Assembly (NCBI GenBank): GCA_016765235.1
Contig: JAESQH010000052.1
Span: 36,671 to 44,125 of the forward strand
Source of the DNA: Paracoccaceae bacterium
Lineage (GTDB): Bacteria; Pseudomonadota; Alphaproteobacteria; Rhodobacterales; Rhodobacteraceae
Length of the DNA stretch: 7,455 bases
Direction: 5' to 3'
A program made the translations under genes and the position numbers. This document shows, one piece after another, positions 1-5,572 of this stretch (the first letter of the stretch is position 1; every line of letters begins with the position of its first letter). The notes under the pieces were generated by a model that saw nothing but the letters and a program-made list of their open reading frames with translations, made no database searches and was not told the origin of the DNA.

Positions 1-659
1 ACGCAAATATCCGCCTTGGTTGACAAATCTTCGGGAGGCAACTCGCCATAATAAAAAATGTCGCAATCAAACCCGTGCATTTTTTGCCAAAGCTCTTTTG
101 ACTTACCGTTGGTCACGATGACGGTATCAAATTTACGCGATAAAGCGAATGAATAAACTTGATCAACTAGGCGGCTGTCCTCAAGGTTCGGCGCTAACAA
201 CATGATACGCGTTCGTTTCATGGCATTTATCTGAATTGGCACACCTAGCGCGGGAATCGCGCCGTCTGTGAATGCGCTGGAGTTGGCGATTTCTACCAGT
301 TCAGGGTCTTTGCCCAACACGTAAGAAAGTCGAGACAGCACAGAAATTCTCGTTTGCGTTTTTTCGAAGTTCCCAATCGCGTAAACCTGTGTTTCAGGTC
401 GAATTTTCAATCGACGGAAATCGACCAACTTGTCATTATCCAGAGTGTCAGCGCCTAGAATAATAAGCTTTGATATCTGGGTGCATTGTACATCGCACAG
501 ATACGGAGCAATTTCATATTGAAGGTTCCGATGGAGAGGGTGTCGTATACTGTCTGCGTTAATTTTGACATCGTGCCCGGCGGCGTTCATTTGCCCGACG
601 AAAATCAACAAGGCTTCGGTTGCCTCGGGCGTATTGTTGGCATGTTCACATAAAATCAA
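1..659 (-). CDS. Partial protein of unknown function, possibly glycosyltransferase-related; C-terminus beyond the window
   Basis: The minus strand is open from a TTG at 659-657 to the left edge, 219 complete codons without a stop. A GAGG Shine-Dalgarno (669-666) lies 6 nt before the TTG, which decides the start. The protein begins MILCEHANNTPEATEALLIF and reaches a second hydrophobic beta-strand-like segment (TRIMLLAPN, then FDTVIVTNG) near residues 147-180. That pattern suggests two alpha/beta (Rossmann-like) halves. No signal peptide is visible. It overlaps the end of the upstream glycosyltransferase gene by 14 nt, so translational coupling and a shared pathway, such as surface polysaccharide or glycan synthesis, are likely. 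I do not recognise the family; a GT-B-like role is inferred only from the neighbour and the fold impression. That this is a real gene is fairly sure; the function is not. Confidence 0.75.
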   Translation of the reverse strand, partial: MILCEHANNTPEATEALLIFVGQMNAAGHDVKINADSIRHPLHRNLQYEIAPYLCDVQCTQISKLIILGADTLDNDKLVDFRRLKIRPETQVYAIGNFEKTQTRISVLSRLSYVLGKDPELVEIANSSAFTDGAIPALGVPIQINAMKRTRIMLLAPNLEDSRLVDQVYSFALSRKFDTVIVTNGKSKELWQKMHGFDCDIFYYGELPPEDLSTKADIC

Positions 660-1698
660 ATTCTACCTCGATTGGTCTGTTTAAAACGTTTATTATTGCT
701 GAGTTTAGGTGTTCGGCCGAGAAACGATTTAGCGTGGACTGCGCGTTTTTTACGTGAATTTGATAGGCCTGTGGATCATCAATAAAGCCATGGATTATTG
801 CATCCACATCTTTCGGGAGCGCTGCACTTACCGCTGACCCAAAGGTTTGTGCGGTCAACGCATCTGTAATGACCATTTTTCCGGCAGCAATTGCTTCTGC
901 TATTACACGCCCAAAGCTCTCTTGTAGATTTGGATGTGTAAAATAAATGAAGAAGTCGACCTTTTCCAAGAATTTTGCGACTTCAATTTCCTGAAATTTG
1001 TAAAGATCCCAATATTTTGGATGTTGAGAATCTGCGATCAGGCTGTCAGCCCCCAAAATACCGCAGTAGCCCGCAGATTGTGGAAACAAAAGGTGCATGG
1101 TTTCGTTGTTGGGAAACTTTTCAAATCCCGCACGCGAGTGCCTTCCCCGTCGGTCGCTTGGGTTCGAAGTTGGTTCACACATTTCAAAATCACAAATGTT
1201 GAACCAGTCAAATTCGGTAACGTGCCAATTTGCATCTGATGTTTTCAACCAGCGTTCCACAGTTCCTCTGTTGTATCCAGAAACGGGTGCAATAAAAAAC
1301 TGTCGAGCCAAAGAGGTTTGGGAAATCAGCGAAAGGCATTTGGAAACATCAAAACTTTCTGCACCATTTGGCCGAAGGAAATTTTCATGGGCAACGGCGA
1401 TAAGCCGGTTACATACGAATTGTGTTTCCAGAGTTTCGTTAAACTTCAGAAATGACGGGTTATGTATGACGATGGTTTCGGATGTGATGGTTTTTGGATT
1501 ATATTCGGGCGTAATCCCCAGTTCTTCGAACACAGCTGTCAGTTTCGGATTGTCCTCGTTCCCCTTGAACATACGAGAATGAATTCCAACAACGCGTACG
1601 CGCGCGAATTCTGAAAGAGCATACAGTTCTCTGGCGACAGCCGACGATGTGCCGCCAGGAAAGCGTGTGTCCAGAACGAGTGTTATTTCATGTTTCAA
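646..1698 (-). CDS. Glycosyltransferase, GT-B fold, GT4/GT1-like
   Basis: This 350-residue protein probably transfers a sugar from a nucleotide-sugar donor to a cytoplasmic or membrane-associated acceptor. The N-terminal strand and glycine-rich loop (ITLVLDTRFPGGTSSAVA, residues 5-22) match the start of GT-B enzymes. A segment GRHSRAGFEKFP (185-196) resembles the opening of the C-terminal Rossmann half in bacterial GT4-like enzymes. Residues 255-274 contain HPNLQESFGRVIAEAIAAG with E260 and E268, the EX7E donor-site motif. The length is normal for the family. The start is TTG (1698-1696): the only in-frame codons between it and the upstream gene's TAA are CTG, ATC, GTA and AAC, and no clear Shine-Dalgarno is seen. 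It begins 12 nt after the small exported-protein gene and overlaps the next gene by 14 nt, so it is the middle gene of an operon. The donor and acceptor cannot be told from sequence. Confidence 0.85.
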   Translation of the reverse strand: MKHEITLVLDTRFPGGTSSAVARELYALSEFARVRVVGIHSRMFKGNEDNPKLTAVFEELGITPEYNPKTITSETIVIHNPSFLKFNETLETQFVCNRLIAVAHENFLRPNGAESFDVSKCLSLISQTSLARQFFIAPVSGYNRGTVERWLKTSDANWHVTEFDWFNICDFEMCEPTSNPSDRRGRHSRAGFEKFPNNETMHLLFPQSAGYCGILGADSLIADSQHPKYWDLYKFQEIEVAKFLEKVDFFIYFTHPNLQESFGRVIAEAIAAGKMVITDALTAQTFGSAVSAALPKDVDAIIHGFIDDPQAYQIHVKNAQSTLNRFSAEHLNSAIINVLNRPIEVEFDFM

Positions 1699-1710
1699 GT
1701 TTACGATCAG

Positions 1711-2016
1711 TTAATAGATCGCCGCACTTGCATCGACCTTCGACATATCGGGGAACATTGATTCATCAAATCTAAAAAATGCGAGAAAACTGCCGGTGTC
1801 TTCCATAAAACTCATCAACTGCAAAGCCAAGGCGTCGTCACCTACCAGAAGTTCAGGATTTAATTTAACGTACCGGCGCAGATCTGCCCATTCACCTGCA
1901 TTTATCAATGCATCGATTTCAAGTAGCTGGCGTGTTTTAAAACCTGCGATCGCCGGCGTTCCAAGTTGTGTGGCGATGACCAGTGCTGACACAGTTGCAA
2001 TTAGTGATTTTTTCAT
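1711..2016 (-). CDS. Small exported (periplasmic) protein of unknown function
   Basis: The gene encodes 101 residues. MKKSLIATVSALVIATQLG followed by TPAIAG is a classic Sec signal peptide, with cleavage expected after the AIA near residue 24. The mature part is about 77 residues, acidic and apparently helical (LLEIDALINAGEWADLRRYV), with no cysteine and no recognised domain. I chose the ATG at 2016-2014 rather than an in-frame upstream start at 2052 because AAGGG lies 6 nt before it and the signal peptide then begins properly with MKK. It is the first gene of the minus-strand operon, 12 nt before the glycosyltransferase and in the same frame. I do not recognise the family; a periplasmic helper of the glycan pathway is only a guess from position. 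Confidence 0.75.
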   Translation of the reverse strand: MKKSLIATVSALVIATQLGTPAIAGFKTRQLLEIDALINAGEWADLRRYVKLNPELLVGDDALALQLMSFMEDTGSFLAFFRFDESMFPDMSKVDASAAIY

Positions 2017-2061
2017 TTCATACCCTTCGGATCTATAAGTTGTATCTGCCACCTGTCTAAG

Positions 2062-2156
2062 GTTTCCTCGTTAAAAAAGTATTAATCCGATCGGCAAACT
2101 ACACCCAATTTTATGCAATTTATTTGTTCAATAATTGGTGTTTCCTCGATCACCAA
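2062..2156. promoter_or_regulatory. Operator-like inverted and direct repeats upstream of the minus-strand operon
   Basis: TTGGTG (2135-2140) and CACCAA (2151-2156) form a 6-bp dyad separated by 10 nt. The same left arm, extended as AATTGGTG (2133-2140), is also complementary to CACCCAATT (2102-2110) except for one extra C, across an A/T-rich 22-nt loop. GTTTCCTCG occurs twice in direct orientation (2062-2070 and 2140-2148), and the second copy lies inside the dyad. The site is 86-140 nt upstream of the first gene of the minus operon, a reasonable place for a regulator. On the minus strand TTGGGT and TTAATA are 17 nt apart within it, but the match to a promoter is poor. The repeats are seen directly; their role is inferred. 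Confidence 0.35.
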
Positions 2157-2253
2157 ACGGCACTTCTGCGGCCGTGGGTGGAATAGCGCGCCCAGCCTCT
2201 AAACTGTTTTTGCGATTGATCCAGCTCACAACGCGATTCCGCGTCACACCCCC

Positions 2254-2282
2254 TTGCATCCCTGCGCAATTCCCCGTATCCC
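2254..2282 (+). promoter_or_regulatory. Probable sigma70-type promoter of tRNA-Trp
   Basis: TTGCAT (2254-2259) and TATCCC (2277-2282) are separated by 17 nt, and the mature tRNA begins 17 nt after the -10 box. The -35 half is a good match and the -10 half is weak, as is common for strong stable-RNA promoters in alphaproteobacteria. Just upstream, ACGCG (2231-2235) and CGCGT (2240-2244) form a short dyad. Confidence 0.5.
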
Positions 2283-2298
2283 ATGCCTCGCACGGTAC

Positions 2299-2374
2299 AG
2301 GGGTTTAGCTCAGTTGGTAGAGCGCCGGTCTCCAAAACCGAAGGTCAAGAGTTCGAGTCTCTTAGCCCCTGCCA
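2299..2374 (+). tRNA. trnW: tRNA-Trp (anticodon CCA)
   Basis: This 76-nt gene folds as a complete cloverleaf. Acceptor stem AGGGGTT pairs with AGCCCCT (one G-U), the D-loop has the usual TAGCTCAGTTGGTAGAGC form, and the anticodon loop CTCCAAA has CCA at 2332-2334. The T-arm is AAGAG-TTCGAGT-CTCTT, the discriminator base is G and the 3' CCA is encoded. The anticodon region is nearly identical to that of E. coli tRNA-Trp. In many Rhodobacterales this gene directly precedes secE; here secE lies about 5 kb downstream on the same strand. Confidence 0.97.
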
Positions 2375-2386
2375 GTGCCCTCTTTT

Positions 2387-2417
2387 CTTAAAAAACTTAA
2401 GCCAAATACACTTTGGC
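2387..2417 (+). terminator. Weak hairpins after tRNA-Trp, possible terminator
   Basis: CTTAA/TTAAG (2387-2391/2397-2401) and then GCCAAA-TACAC-TTTGGC (2401-2417) form two small adjacent hairpins starting 12 nt after the tRNA. The second has a perfect 6-bp stem but only a broken T-run after it (GAAATTTTCG). It may act as a 3' processing or termination signal. Confidence 0.3.
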
Positions 2418-2430
2418 GAAATTTTCGTTG

Positions 2431-2467
2431 GCGGTAACCTTTTGTAAAGGTAAGGAGCTGTAACCGC
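2431..2467 (+). promoter_or_regulatory. Nested hairpin in the leader of the 2623 gene
   Basis: An outer stem GCGGT/ACCGC (2431-2435/2463-2467) encloses an inner stem ACCTTT-TGT-AAAGGT (2437-2451). The remaining inner sequence includes TAAGGAGCTG, which resembles a Shine-Dalgarno but has no usable start codon behind it. It is not followed by T residues, so it is not a simple terminator. Confidence 0.3.
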
Positions 2468-2473
2468 AGTACG

Positions 2474-2529
2474 CATTCGGTTTCAGGTTGCTCATAATCT
2501 TTGGTTTAAATCGAATGTTTAACCCTTTT
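2474..2529 (+). promoter_or_regulatory. Attenuator-like alternative hairpins in the leader of the 2623 gene
   Basis: Segment CATTCGGTTT (2474-2483) pairs over 10 bp (one G-U) with AAATCGAATG (2508-2517). A competing hairpin joins GGTTTAAA (2503-2510, one bulged T) to TTTAACC (2518-2524) and is followed by CTTTT (2525-2529). The two structures share bases 2508-2510, and the second uses the partner's CGAATG as its loop, so they exclude each other. This is the layout of an attenuator. The stems are A/T-rich and the T-run is short, so the role is tentative. Confidence 0.35.
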
Positions 2530-2622
2530 ATCAATTTCGTCAGCGCTCAAAACCGTGCATTCCGAAGGGGTGAATTAGCAAGTTTAGCGAATTTTTGTAA
2601 TGTATAAACCCGGAGATGGAAG

Positions 2623-3243
2623 ATGAAACTGAATACGAAAATGGTAGTGCTGACTGCGCTAACAGTGACACTGCTCAGCAGTGGCGGCGCATTTGCGCAA
2701 GGTAAAAGCGGAACCGCTGGCAGCAATCGAAACAACGCAGGCGGCGGGAACTCTCAAGCTGGTGCGCAGAACGGCAATCAGGGTGCAATTGCGTCGGAAC
2801 TAAAATGGCGCAACGCAGCGCACGCTTCAGCGCAGGCATTTTTGAATGCAAGCCCTAACAGCGCAGTCGGGAAGCTCGCTATATATAAAGAAGCGACAGA
2901 AGCGGCGGAGCAGGCTTATGCTGTTGCTGGAGTTGTTGACCCGGATGCTTACATAGCGCGTGATATTCTCGTGATCGAAGGAGAAATTGCAGCAGTCCTA
3001 ACCGCGATTGGCGATTTGGATATAAACGACCCAATATATGACCCACTTTCCCCAACATTTGATCCAACCGCCCCTACCTATGAAGAAGACCTCGGCCTGT
3101 TAGGTGCAGAATTGGCCGCACTGGAAAGCGAGCTTGAACTGGTAGAAGTACTGGTCGTGGAAGATGAAGCTATTCAGCTAGTTGGGGCTGATACGCTGTC
3201 AGACGAAGCACTAACAGCCCTGTGGGAATTGCTTAACAAGTAA
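2623..3243 (+). CDS. Secreted acidic protein of unknown function with Gly/Asn/Gln-rich N-terminus
   Basis: The gene encodes 206 residues with a Sec signal peptide (MKLNTKMVVLTALTVTLLSS, cleavage near AFA-Q at residue 25/26). Residues 27-55 are rich in Gly, Asn, Ser and Gln. A block at 58-90 containing NAAHASAQAF and SPNSAVGKLAIY looks like the conserved core of a family of exported hypothetical proteins in Rhodobacterales; this is an impression from memory, not a search. Residues 135-155 are a Pro/Asp-rich linker (DPIYDPLSPTFDP), and the C-terminal 50 residues are a Leu/Glu-rich, probably helical and strongly acidic segment. The ATG is preceded by GGAG (2612-2615) with 7 nt spacing. It stands alone between a structured leader and a terminator. 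Its acidic, repeat-bordered make-up would fit a periplasmic or matrix protein, but no function is assigned. Confidence 0.8.
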   Translation: MKLNTKMVVLTALTVTLLSSGGAFAQGKSGTAGSNRNNAGGGNSQAGAQNGNQGAIASELKWRNAAHASAQAFLNASPNSAVGKLAIYKEATEAAEQAYAVAGVVDPDAYIARDILVIEGEIAAVLTAIGDLDINDPIYDPLSPTFDPTAPTYEEDLGLLGAELAALESELELVEVLVVEDEAIQLVGADTLSDEALTALWELLNK

Positions 3244-3248
3244 TGCCT

Positions 3249-3306
3249 AAACCTTTCCAAGGTCTAGAAAATGGAAAGAGGTTTGTTGTTCAACCGACCT
3301 CTTTTC
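3249..3306 (+). terminator. Terminator hairpin with a competing upstream hairpin
   Basis: GGAAAGAGGT (3273-3282) pairs with ACCTCTTTTC (3297-3306) over 10 bp with one G-U and a 14-nt loop. The 3' arm carries four T residues, so it works as a terminator-like element for the 2623 gene. Upstream AAACCTTTCC (3249-3258) can instead pair with the same middle arm (GGAAA, a GA bulge, then GGTTT, 3273-3284), which would break the terminator. The stop codon of the 2623 gene is only 6 nt before the first arm, so ribosomes reaching the stop could influence the choice. Confidence 0.55.
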
Positions 3307-3436
3307 GAAAGCCACACGATACTGACGAAGTTTGTTTGTTATCTTAAAGACAATCGACAGAAAAACGCAGTATAAGTCGTATCAAGATGCTCGTGTGGTG
3401 TTTACCGGAACCACTGTTAACCGTTGGGGGATTAAC

Positions 3437-3901
3437 ATGCGTATGATAAAAATTCTTGTAATTGCCCTTTCGGCGGTAACGATTAGCGTTGGCGGCTCCT
3501 TCGCGCAAACCACCGGCAATTCCGCGGAAGCCACGGAAGTTGTTGTCGTAGCCTCCAAAATTGCAGAACTGCAAGTCGTGAAGGACCTGATCGAGGAACT
3601 GAAGGCTGAAGGTTTCGTGTATTTCGAAATTAGACGGACGTTTCTTGGGCGTGCACGAATAATTGCCTATTCCGACACCGAGATACGGGAAATCATTATT
3701 AACCCCACCACAAGCGAAGTTCTGCGTGATCTGGCACAAGAAATTTCCGAGCAGGCCAAGGGCAATCCCAATGGTCTACCGACACAGGCCAATGGGCGTG
3801 GAAACAGCGGCAACAGCAACAATGGCAACAATGGCAATAACGGGAATAACGGGAATGGCGCCGGGAATTCTGGTAACGCAGGTGGCGGCGGCGGGAACTG
3901 A
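3437..3901 (+). CDS. Small exported PepSY-like protein with Asn/Gly-rich tail
   Basis: The gene encodes 154 residues. MRMIKILVIALSAVTISVGG is a Sec signal peptide with likely cleavage after SFA (residue 23). Residues 43-100 have the helix, three-strand, helix look of a PepSY-like domain: KDLIEELKAEGF, then FEIRRTFLGRARIIA, then EIREIIINPTTSEVLRD. Such domains are typical of small periplasmic proteins and are thought to bind or inhibit other proteins. Residues 120-154 are a low-complexity tail made almost only of Asn and Gly, with four exact NNG units. I chose the ATG at 3437 because GGGGG (3426-3430) lies 6 nt upstream and the signal peptide then starts correctly; a longer reading from 3332 adds 35 residues without a Shine-Dalgarno. 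The LuxR gene follows after 46 nt, so they are probably co-transcribed. The PepSY assignment is from pattern only. Confidence 0.8.
   Translation: MRMIKILVIALSAVTISVGGSFAQTTGNSAEATEVVVVASKIAELQVVKDLIEELKAEGFVYFEIRRTFLGRARIIAYSDTEIREIIINPTTSEVLRDLAQEISEQAKGNPNGLPTQANGRGNSGNSNNGNNGNNGNNGNGAGNSGNAGGGGGN
3818..3853 (+). repeat. Four 9-bp in-frame repeats (NNG units)
   Basis: Four consecutive 9-bp units of the form AAC/AAT-AAT/AAC-GGC/GGG encode Asn-Asn-Gly four times in the tail of the PepSY-like protein. The surrounding tail has related N-G units. Codon use differs slightly between copies, so the array is not newly made. It could still expand or contract by slippage. Confidence 0.8.
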
Positions 3902-3925
3902 TTGCTATAGTGCCGCTTTATAAAT

Positions 3926-3950
3926 CTCCCACCAGGAGGGGCGGCCATTG
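3926..3950 (+). promoter_or_regulatory. Shine-Dalgarno of the LuxR gene, with a possible masking hairpin
   Basis: AGGAGG (3934-3939) lies 8 nt before the TTG at 3948 and decides that start. CTCC (3926-3929) just upstream is complementary to GGAG (3935-3938) with a 5-nt loop, so the ribosome site could be partly closed in the messenger. The stem is short (4 bp plus a possible U-G). Confidence 0.5.
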
Positions 3951-4475
3951 ATCAGCATTTCCGGTATTCGCGCCAGTAGCCTGCTTCTTGCCGCCATAGT
4001 TTTTCTACAAGTGTCGTTTTCCCTGTTTTATATCGTCGATATGGCGATGGAAATTTTCGGTATTCGCAAGGTCGCCGTAAGTTGGGAGTTTCGCGAAACC
4101 GTTCAGATCGTCACGATCATTGGCCTTTTGTTGGGGGCATTCCTGGGAATCGTGGTCCTGAAGCATATCGGGCAAAGCCTGCGTGAAGTCGACAACCGCA
4201 TGTTGGCGGCATCAGGTCAGTTCCATAAACTAATGCGCCGACGTTTTGAGGAATGGGGCCTGTCTCCGTCGGAAAAAGATGTGGCACTGTTCACAATCAA
4301 AGGCCTGTCCAATTCCGAAATTGCGCAAGTTCGGGGTAAAAGCATCGGAACCATCAAGGCTCAATGCAACGCAATATACCAAAAAGCAAACGTGAGTGGG
4401 CGAACACAGTTGGTTAGCCATTTTATTGAAGAATTAGTTGCAGAATCGAACGAAGCGGCCCTCGATGAAACATAG
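3948..4475 (+). CDS. Membrane-tethered LuxR-type helix-turn-helix regulator
   Basis: This 175-residue protein probably binds DNA while held in the inner membrane. Two hydrophobic segments (about 9-31 and 52-74) span the membrane and leave a loop of roughly 20 residues, probably periplasmic. A charged helix (76-103) leads to a C-terminal LuxR/GerE-type helix-turn-helix (about 105-161): LSPSEKDVALFTIKGLSNSE, then IAQVRGKSIGTIKAQCNAIY. The hallmarks SPSE, GLSNSEIA and TIKAQ are all present. There is no receiver, PAS or autoinducer-binding domain, so it is a one-component regulator whose signal would come through the membrane part. The start is TTG, supported by a strong AGGAGG; the next Met (33) would remove the first helix. 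It lies between two genes for exported envelope proteins, so it may control them or sense through them. The domain call is secure; signal and targets are inferred. Confidence 0.88.
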   Translation: MISISGIRASSLLLAAIVFLQVSFSLFYIVDMAMEIFGIRKVAVSWEFRETVQIVTIIGLLLGAFLGIVVLKHIGQSLREVDNRMLAASGQFHKLMRRRFEEWGLSPSEKDVALFTIKGLSNSEIAQVRGKSIGTIKAQCNAIYQKANVSGRTQLVSHFIEELVAESNEAALDET

Positions 4476-4483
4476 TCTGGTAG

Positions 4484-4502
4484 TTGGCCTAATTTTTGCC
4501 AA
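4484..4502 (+). terminator. Weak hairpin between the LuxR gene and the next gene
   Basis: TTGGC (4484-4488) and GCCAA (4498-4502) form a 5-bp stem around a T-rich loop, followed by AATTTACC. It is too weak for a firm terminator; it could cause partial termination or stabilise messenger ends within the cluster. Confidence 0.25.
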
Positions 4503-4559
4503 ATTTACCGATTAGACACGATGTTTCGATGGTGGGCGATAAAAGGTATAACACAGATT

Positions 4560-5534
4560 ATGATACTCGATATCTTTAGAAAACCGGCAACGGGGCTTTT
4601 GGGGGCACTAGCAATGGTCGCAGTGCTTCTGATTCCAAACGTCGGCGCCGCCCAGTCGCGCGCACAAAAATCCATTATCACCCAGCTTTTATGGCAAAGC
4701 CTGTTGCGCTGTTATGTTGATCCTTCCGAGCGGATTTCTGGCGACGACGAGGTTGTGCTGCGAGTTGAGTTGAACACCAACGGAGACATTTCCAATTTGC
4801 CAGACCTCATGTCTCCCGCGACCCTTTCGAAGGGCGAGCGCGGGTTGTTACGCGAAGGCACCGTTGCAATTATTGACTGCACACCGATCATTTCGGGGGG
4901 CGGCGAAAAATCTATTTACGGACGGTTTGACATGGTTATCAACCGCGATGGATTGACCTTGACCAATGTCGATGCGTACGTCGGAAAATCCAATGCGCTC
5001 CCGACACTCGATTCATTGGAGATAGCGACGCCGGATTCGGTCCTGGTCGAAATCACGGAGCCCGAAGAAACGGCTTCGGTTGAGGAACCTGATGATGTCG
5101 AAGAACCGATGGAGGCCGAGGAACCCGCAGATGTCGTAACGACGGTGGAAATTGCAGAAGGTGATCCCCCGACTCACGCCTCGGAAAAAGAACTTGAACT
5201 AACCGGTTCCGACCGCCGTGAAATCCAACGCCGCCTTGTGCTGCTGGATTACCACACAAATGGCATAGACGGCGTCTTTGGCGACGGTAGCCGCGCGGCG
5301 ATTGGCGAGTGGCAGAAGGATAATGACCAACCAATCTCCGGTTACCTTGATCTAAACCAACTCGTTTTTCTACGCGAAATGTCGCAAGGAAAATACGAAA
5401 CATGGCAAGCCCGACCAAAACGCTACACAGACAACAAAGGCTGTTTGCGCGAACCCAACGGGAAAATCGTTCAAGGGCGAACGTTCAAATGCGATATTTC
5501 GGCGGCCGGCCAAAGTTTGGGTATTTCGAAGTAA
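4560..5534 (+). CDS. Exported protein with TolA/TonB-like domain and C-terminal peptidoglycan-binding domain
   Basis: From the ATG at 4560 the protein has 324 residues. A signal peptide or membrane anchor (MILDIFRKPATGLLGALAMV, ending near GAAQ at 31/32) is followed at about 38-155 by a segment resembling the C-terminal domain of TolA/TonB proteins: LLWQSLLRCYVDP, VVLRVELNTNGDI, then AIIDCTPI. C51 and C107 could form the disulfide known in TolA. Residues about 165-205 are an acidic Glu/Pro/Val linker. A PG_binding_1-type domain follows (about 215-280: EIQRRLVLLDYHTNGIDGVF, then AIGEWQ). A small tail holds C295 and C311. It probably sits in the periplasm and contacts cell wall. An alternative ATG at 4521 adds 13 residues; neither has a good Shine-Dalgarno, and 4560 gives the better signal peptide. 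It follows the LuxR gene by 84 nt. The peptidoglycan-binding call is strong; the TolA-like call is moderate. Confidence 0.85.
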   Translation: MILDIFRKPATGLLGALAMVAVLLIPNVGAAQSRAQKSIITQLLWQSLLRCYVDPSERISGDDEVVLRVELNTNGDISNLPDLMSPATLSKGERGLLREGTVAIIDCTPIISGGGEKSIYGRFDMVINRDGLTLTNVDAYVGKSNALPTLDSLEIATPDSVLVEITEPEETASVEEPDDVEEPMEAEEPADVVTTVEIAEGDPPTHASEKELELTGSDRREIQRRLVLLDYHTNGIDGVFGDGSRAAIGEWQKDNDQPISGYLDLNQLVFLREMSQGKYETWQARPKRYTDNKGCLREPNGKIVQGRTFKCDISAAGQSLGISK

Positions 5535-5572
5535 TATCGGATTGACCACGCCCCTCGGATCAGAAGCCACCT

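Noticed and set aside
272..463. Plus-strand 63-codon open frame
   Set aside because: It lies opposite the partial minus-strand gene, which has a good ribosome site and protein-like sequence; the plus-strand product has neither.
934..1582. Several plus-strand open frames of up to 161 codons
   Set aside because: They are antisense to the glycosyltransferase gene, whose EX7E motif and length are convincing.
2128..2229. Minus-strand 33-codon frame (GTG start) containing IPPTAAEVPFGDRG
   Set aside because: The peptide looks protein-like, but it is very short, has no clear Shine-Dalgarno and overlaps the operator-like repeats.
2150..2335. Minus-strand 61-codon open frame
   Set aside because: It runs across the tRNA gene and its promoter and has an unlikely composition.
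2299..2374. tRNA-Trp as an attachment site of an integrated element
   Set aside because: No second copy of the tRNA 3' end and no integrase gene is present in the window.
2603..2608. TATAAA as -10 box of the 2623 gene
   Set aside because: Transcription would begin about at the Shine-Dalgarno and no -35 box is at the right distance.
3332..3436. N-terminal extension of the PepSY-like protein from 3332
   Set aside because: It would bury the signal peptide and lacks a ribosome site; the ATG at 3437 has GGGGG 6 nt upstream.
3667..3948. Minus-strand frame rich in Pro and Leu
   Set aside because: It is the reverse of the Asn/Gly repeat tail; such repeats create long open frames by composition.
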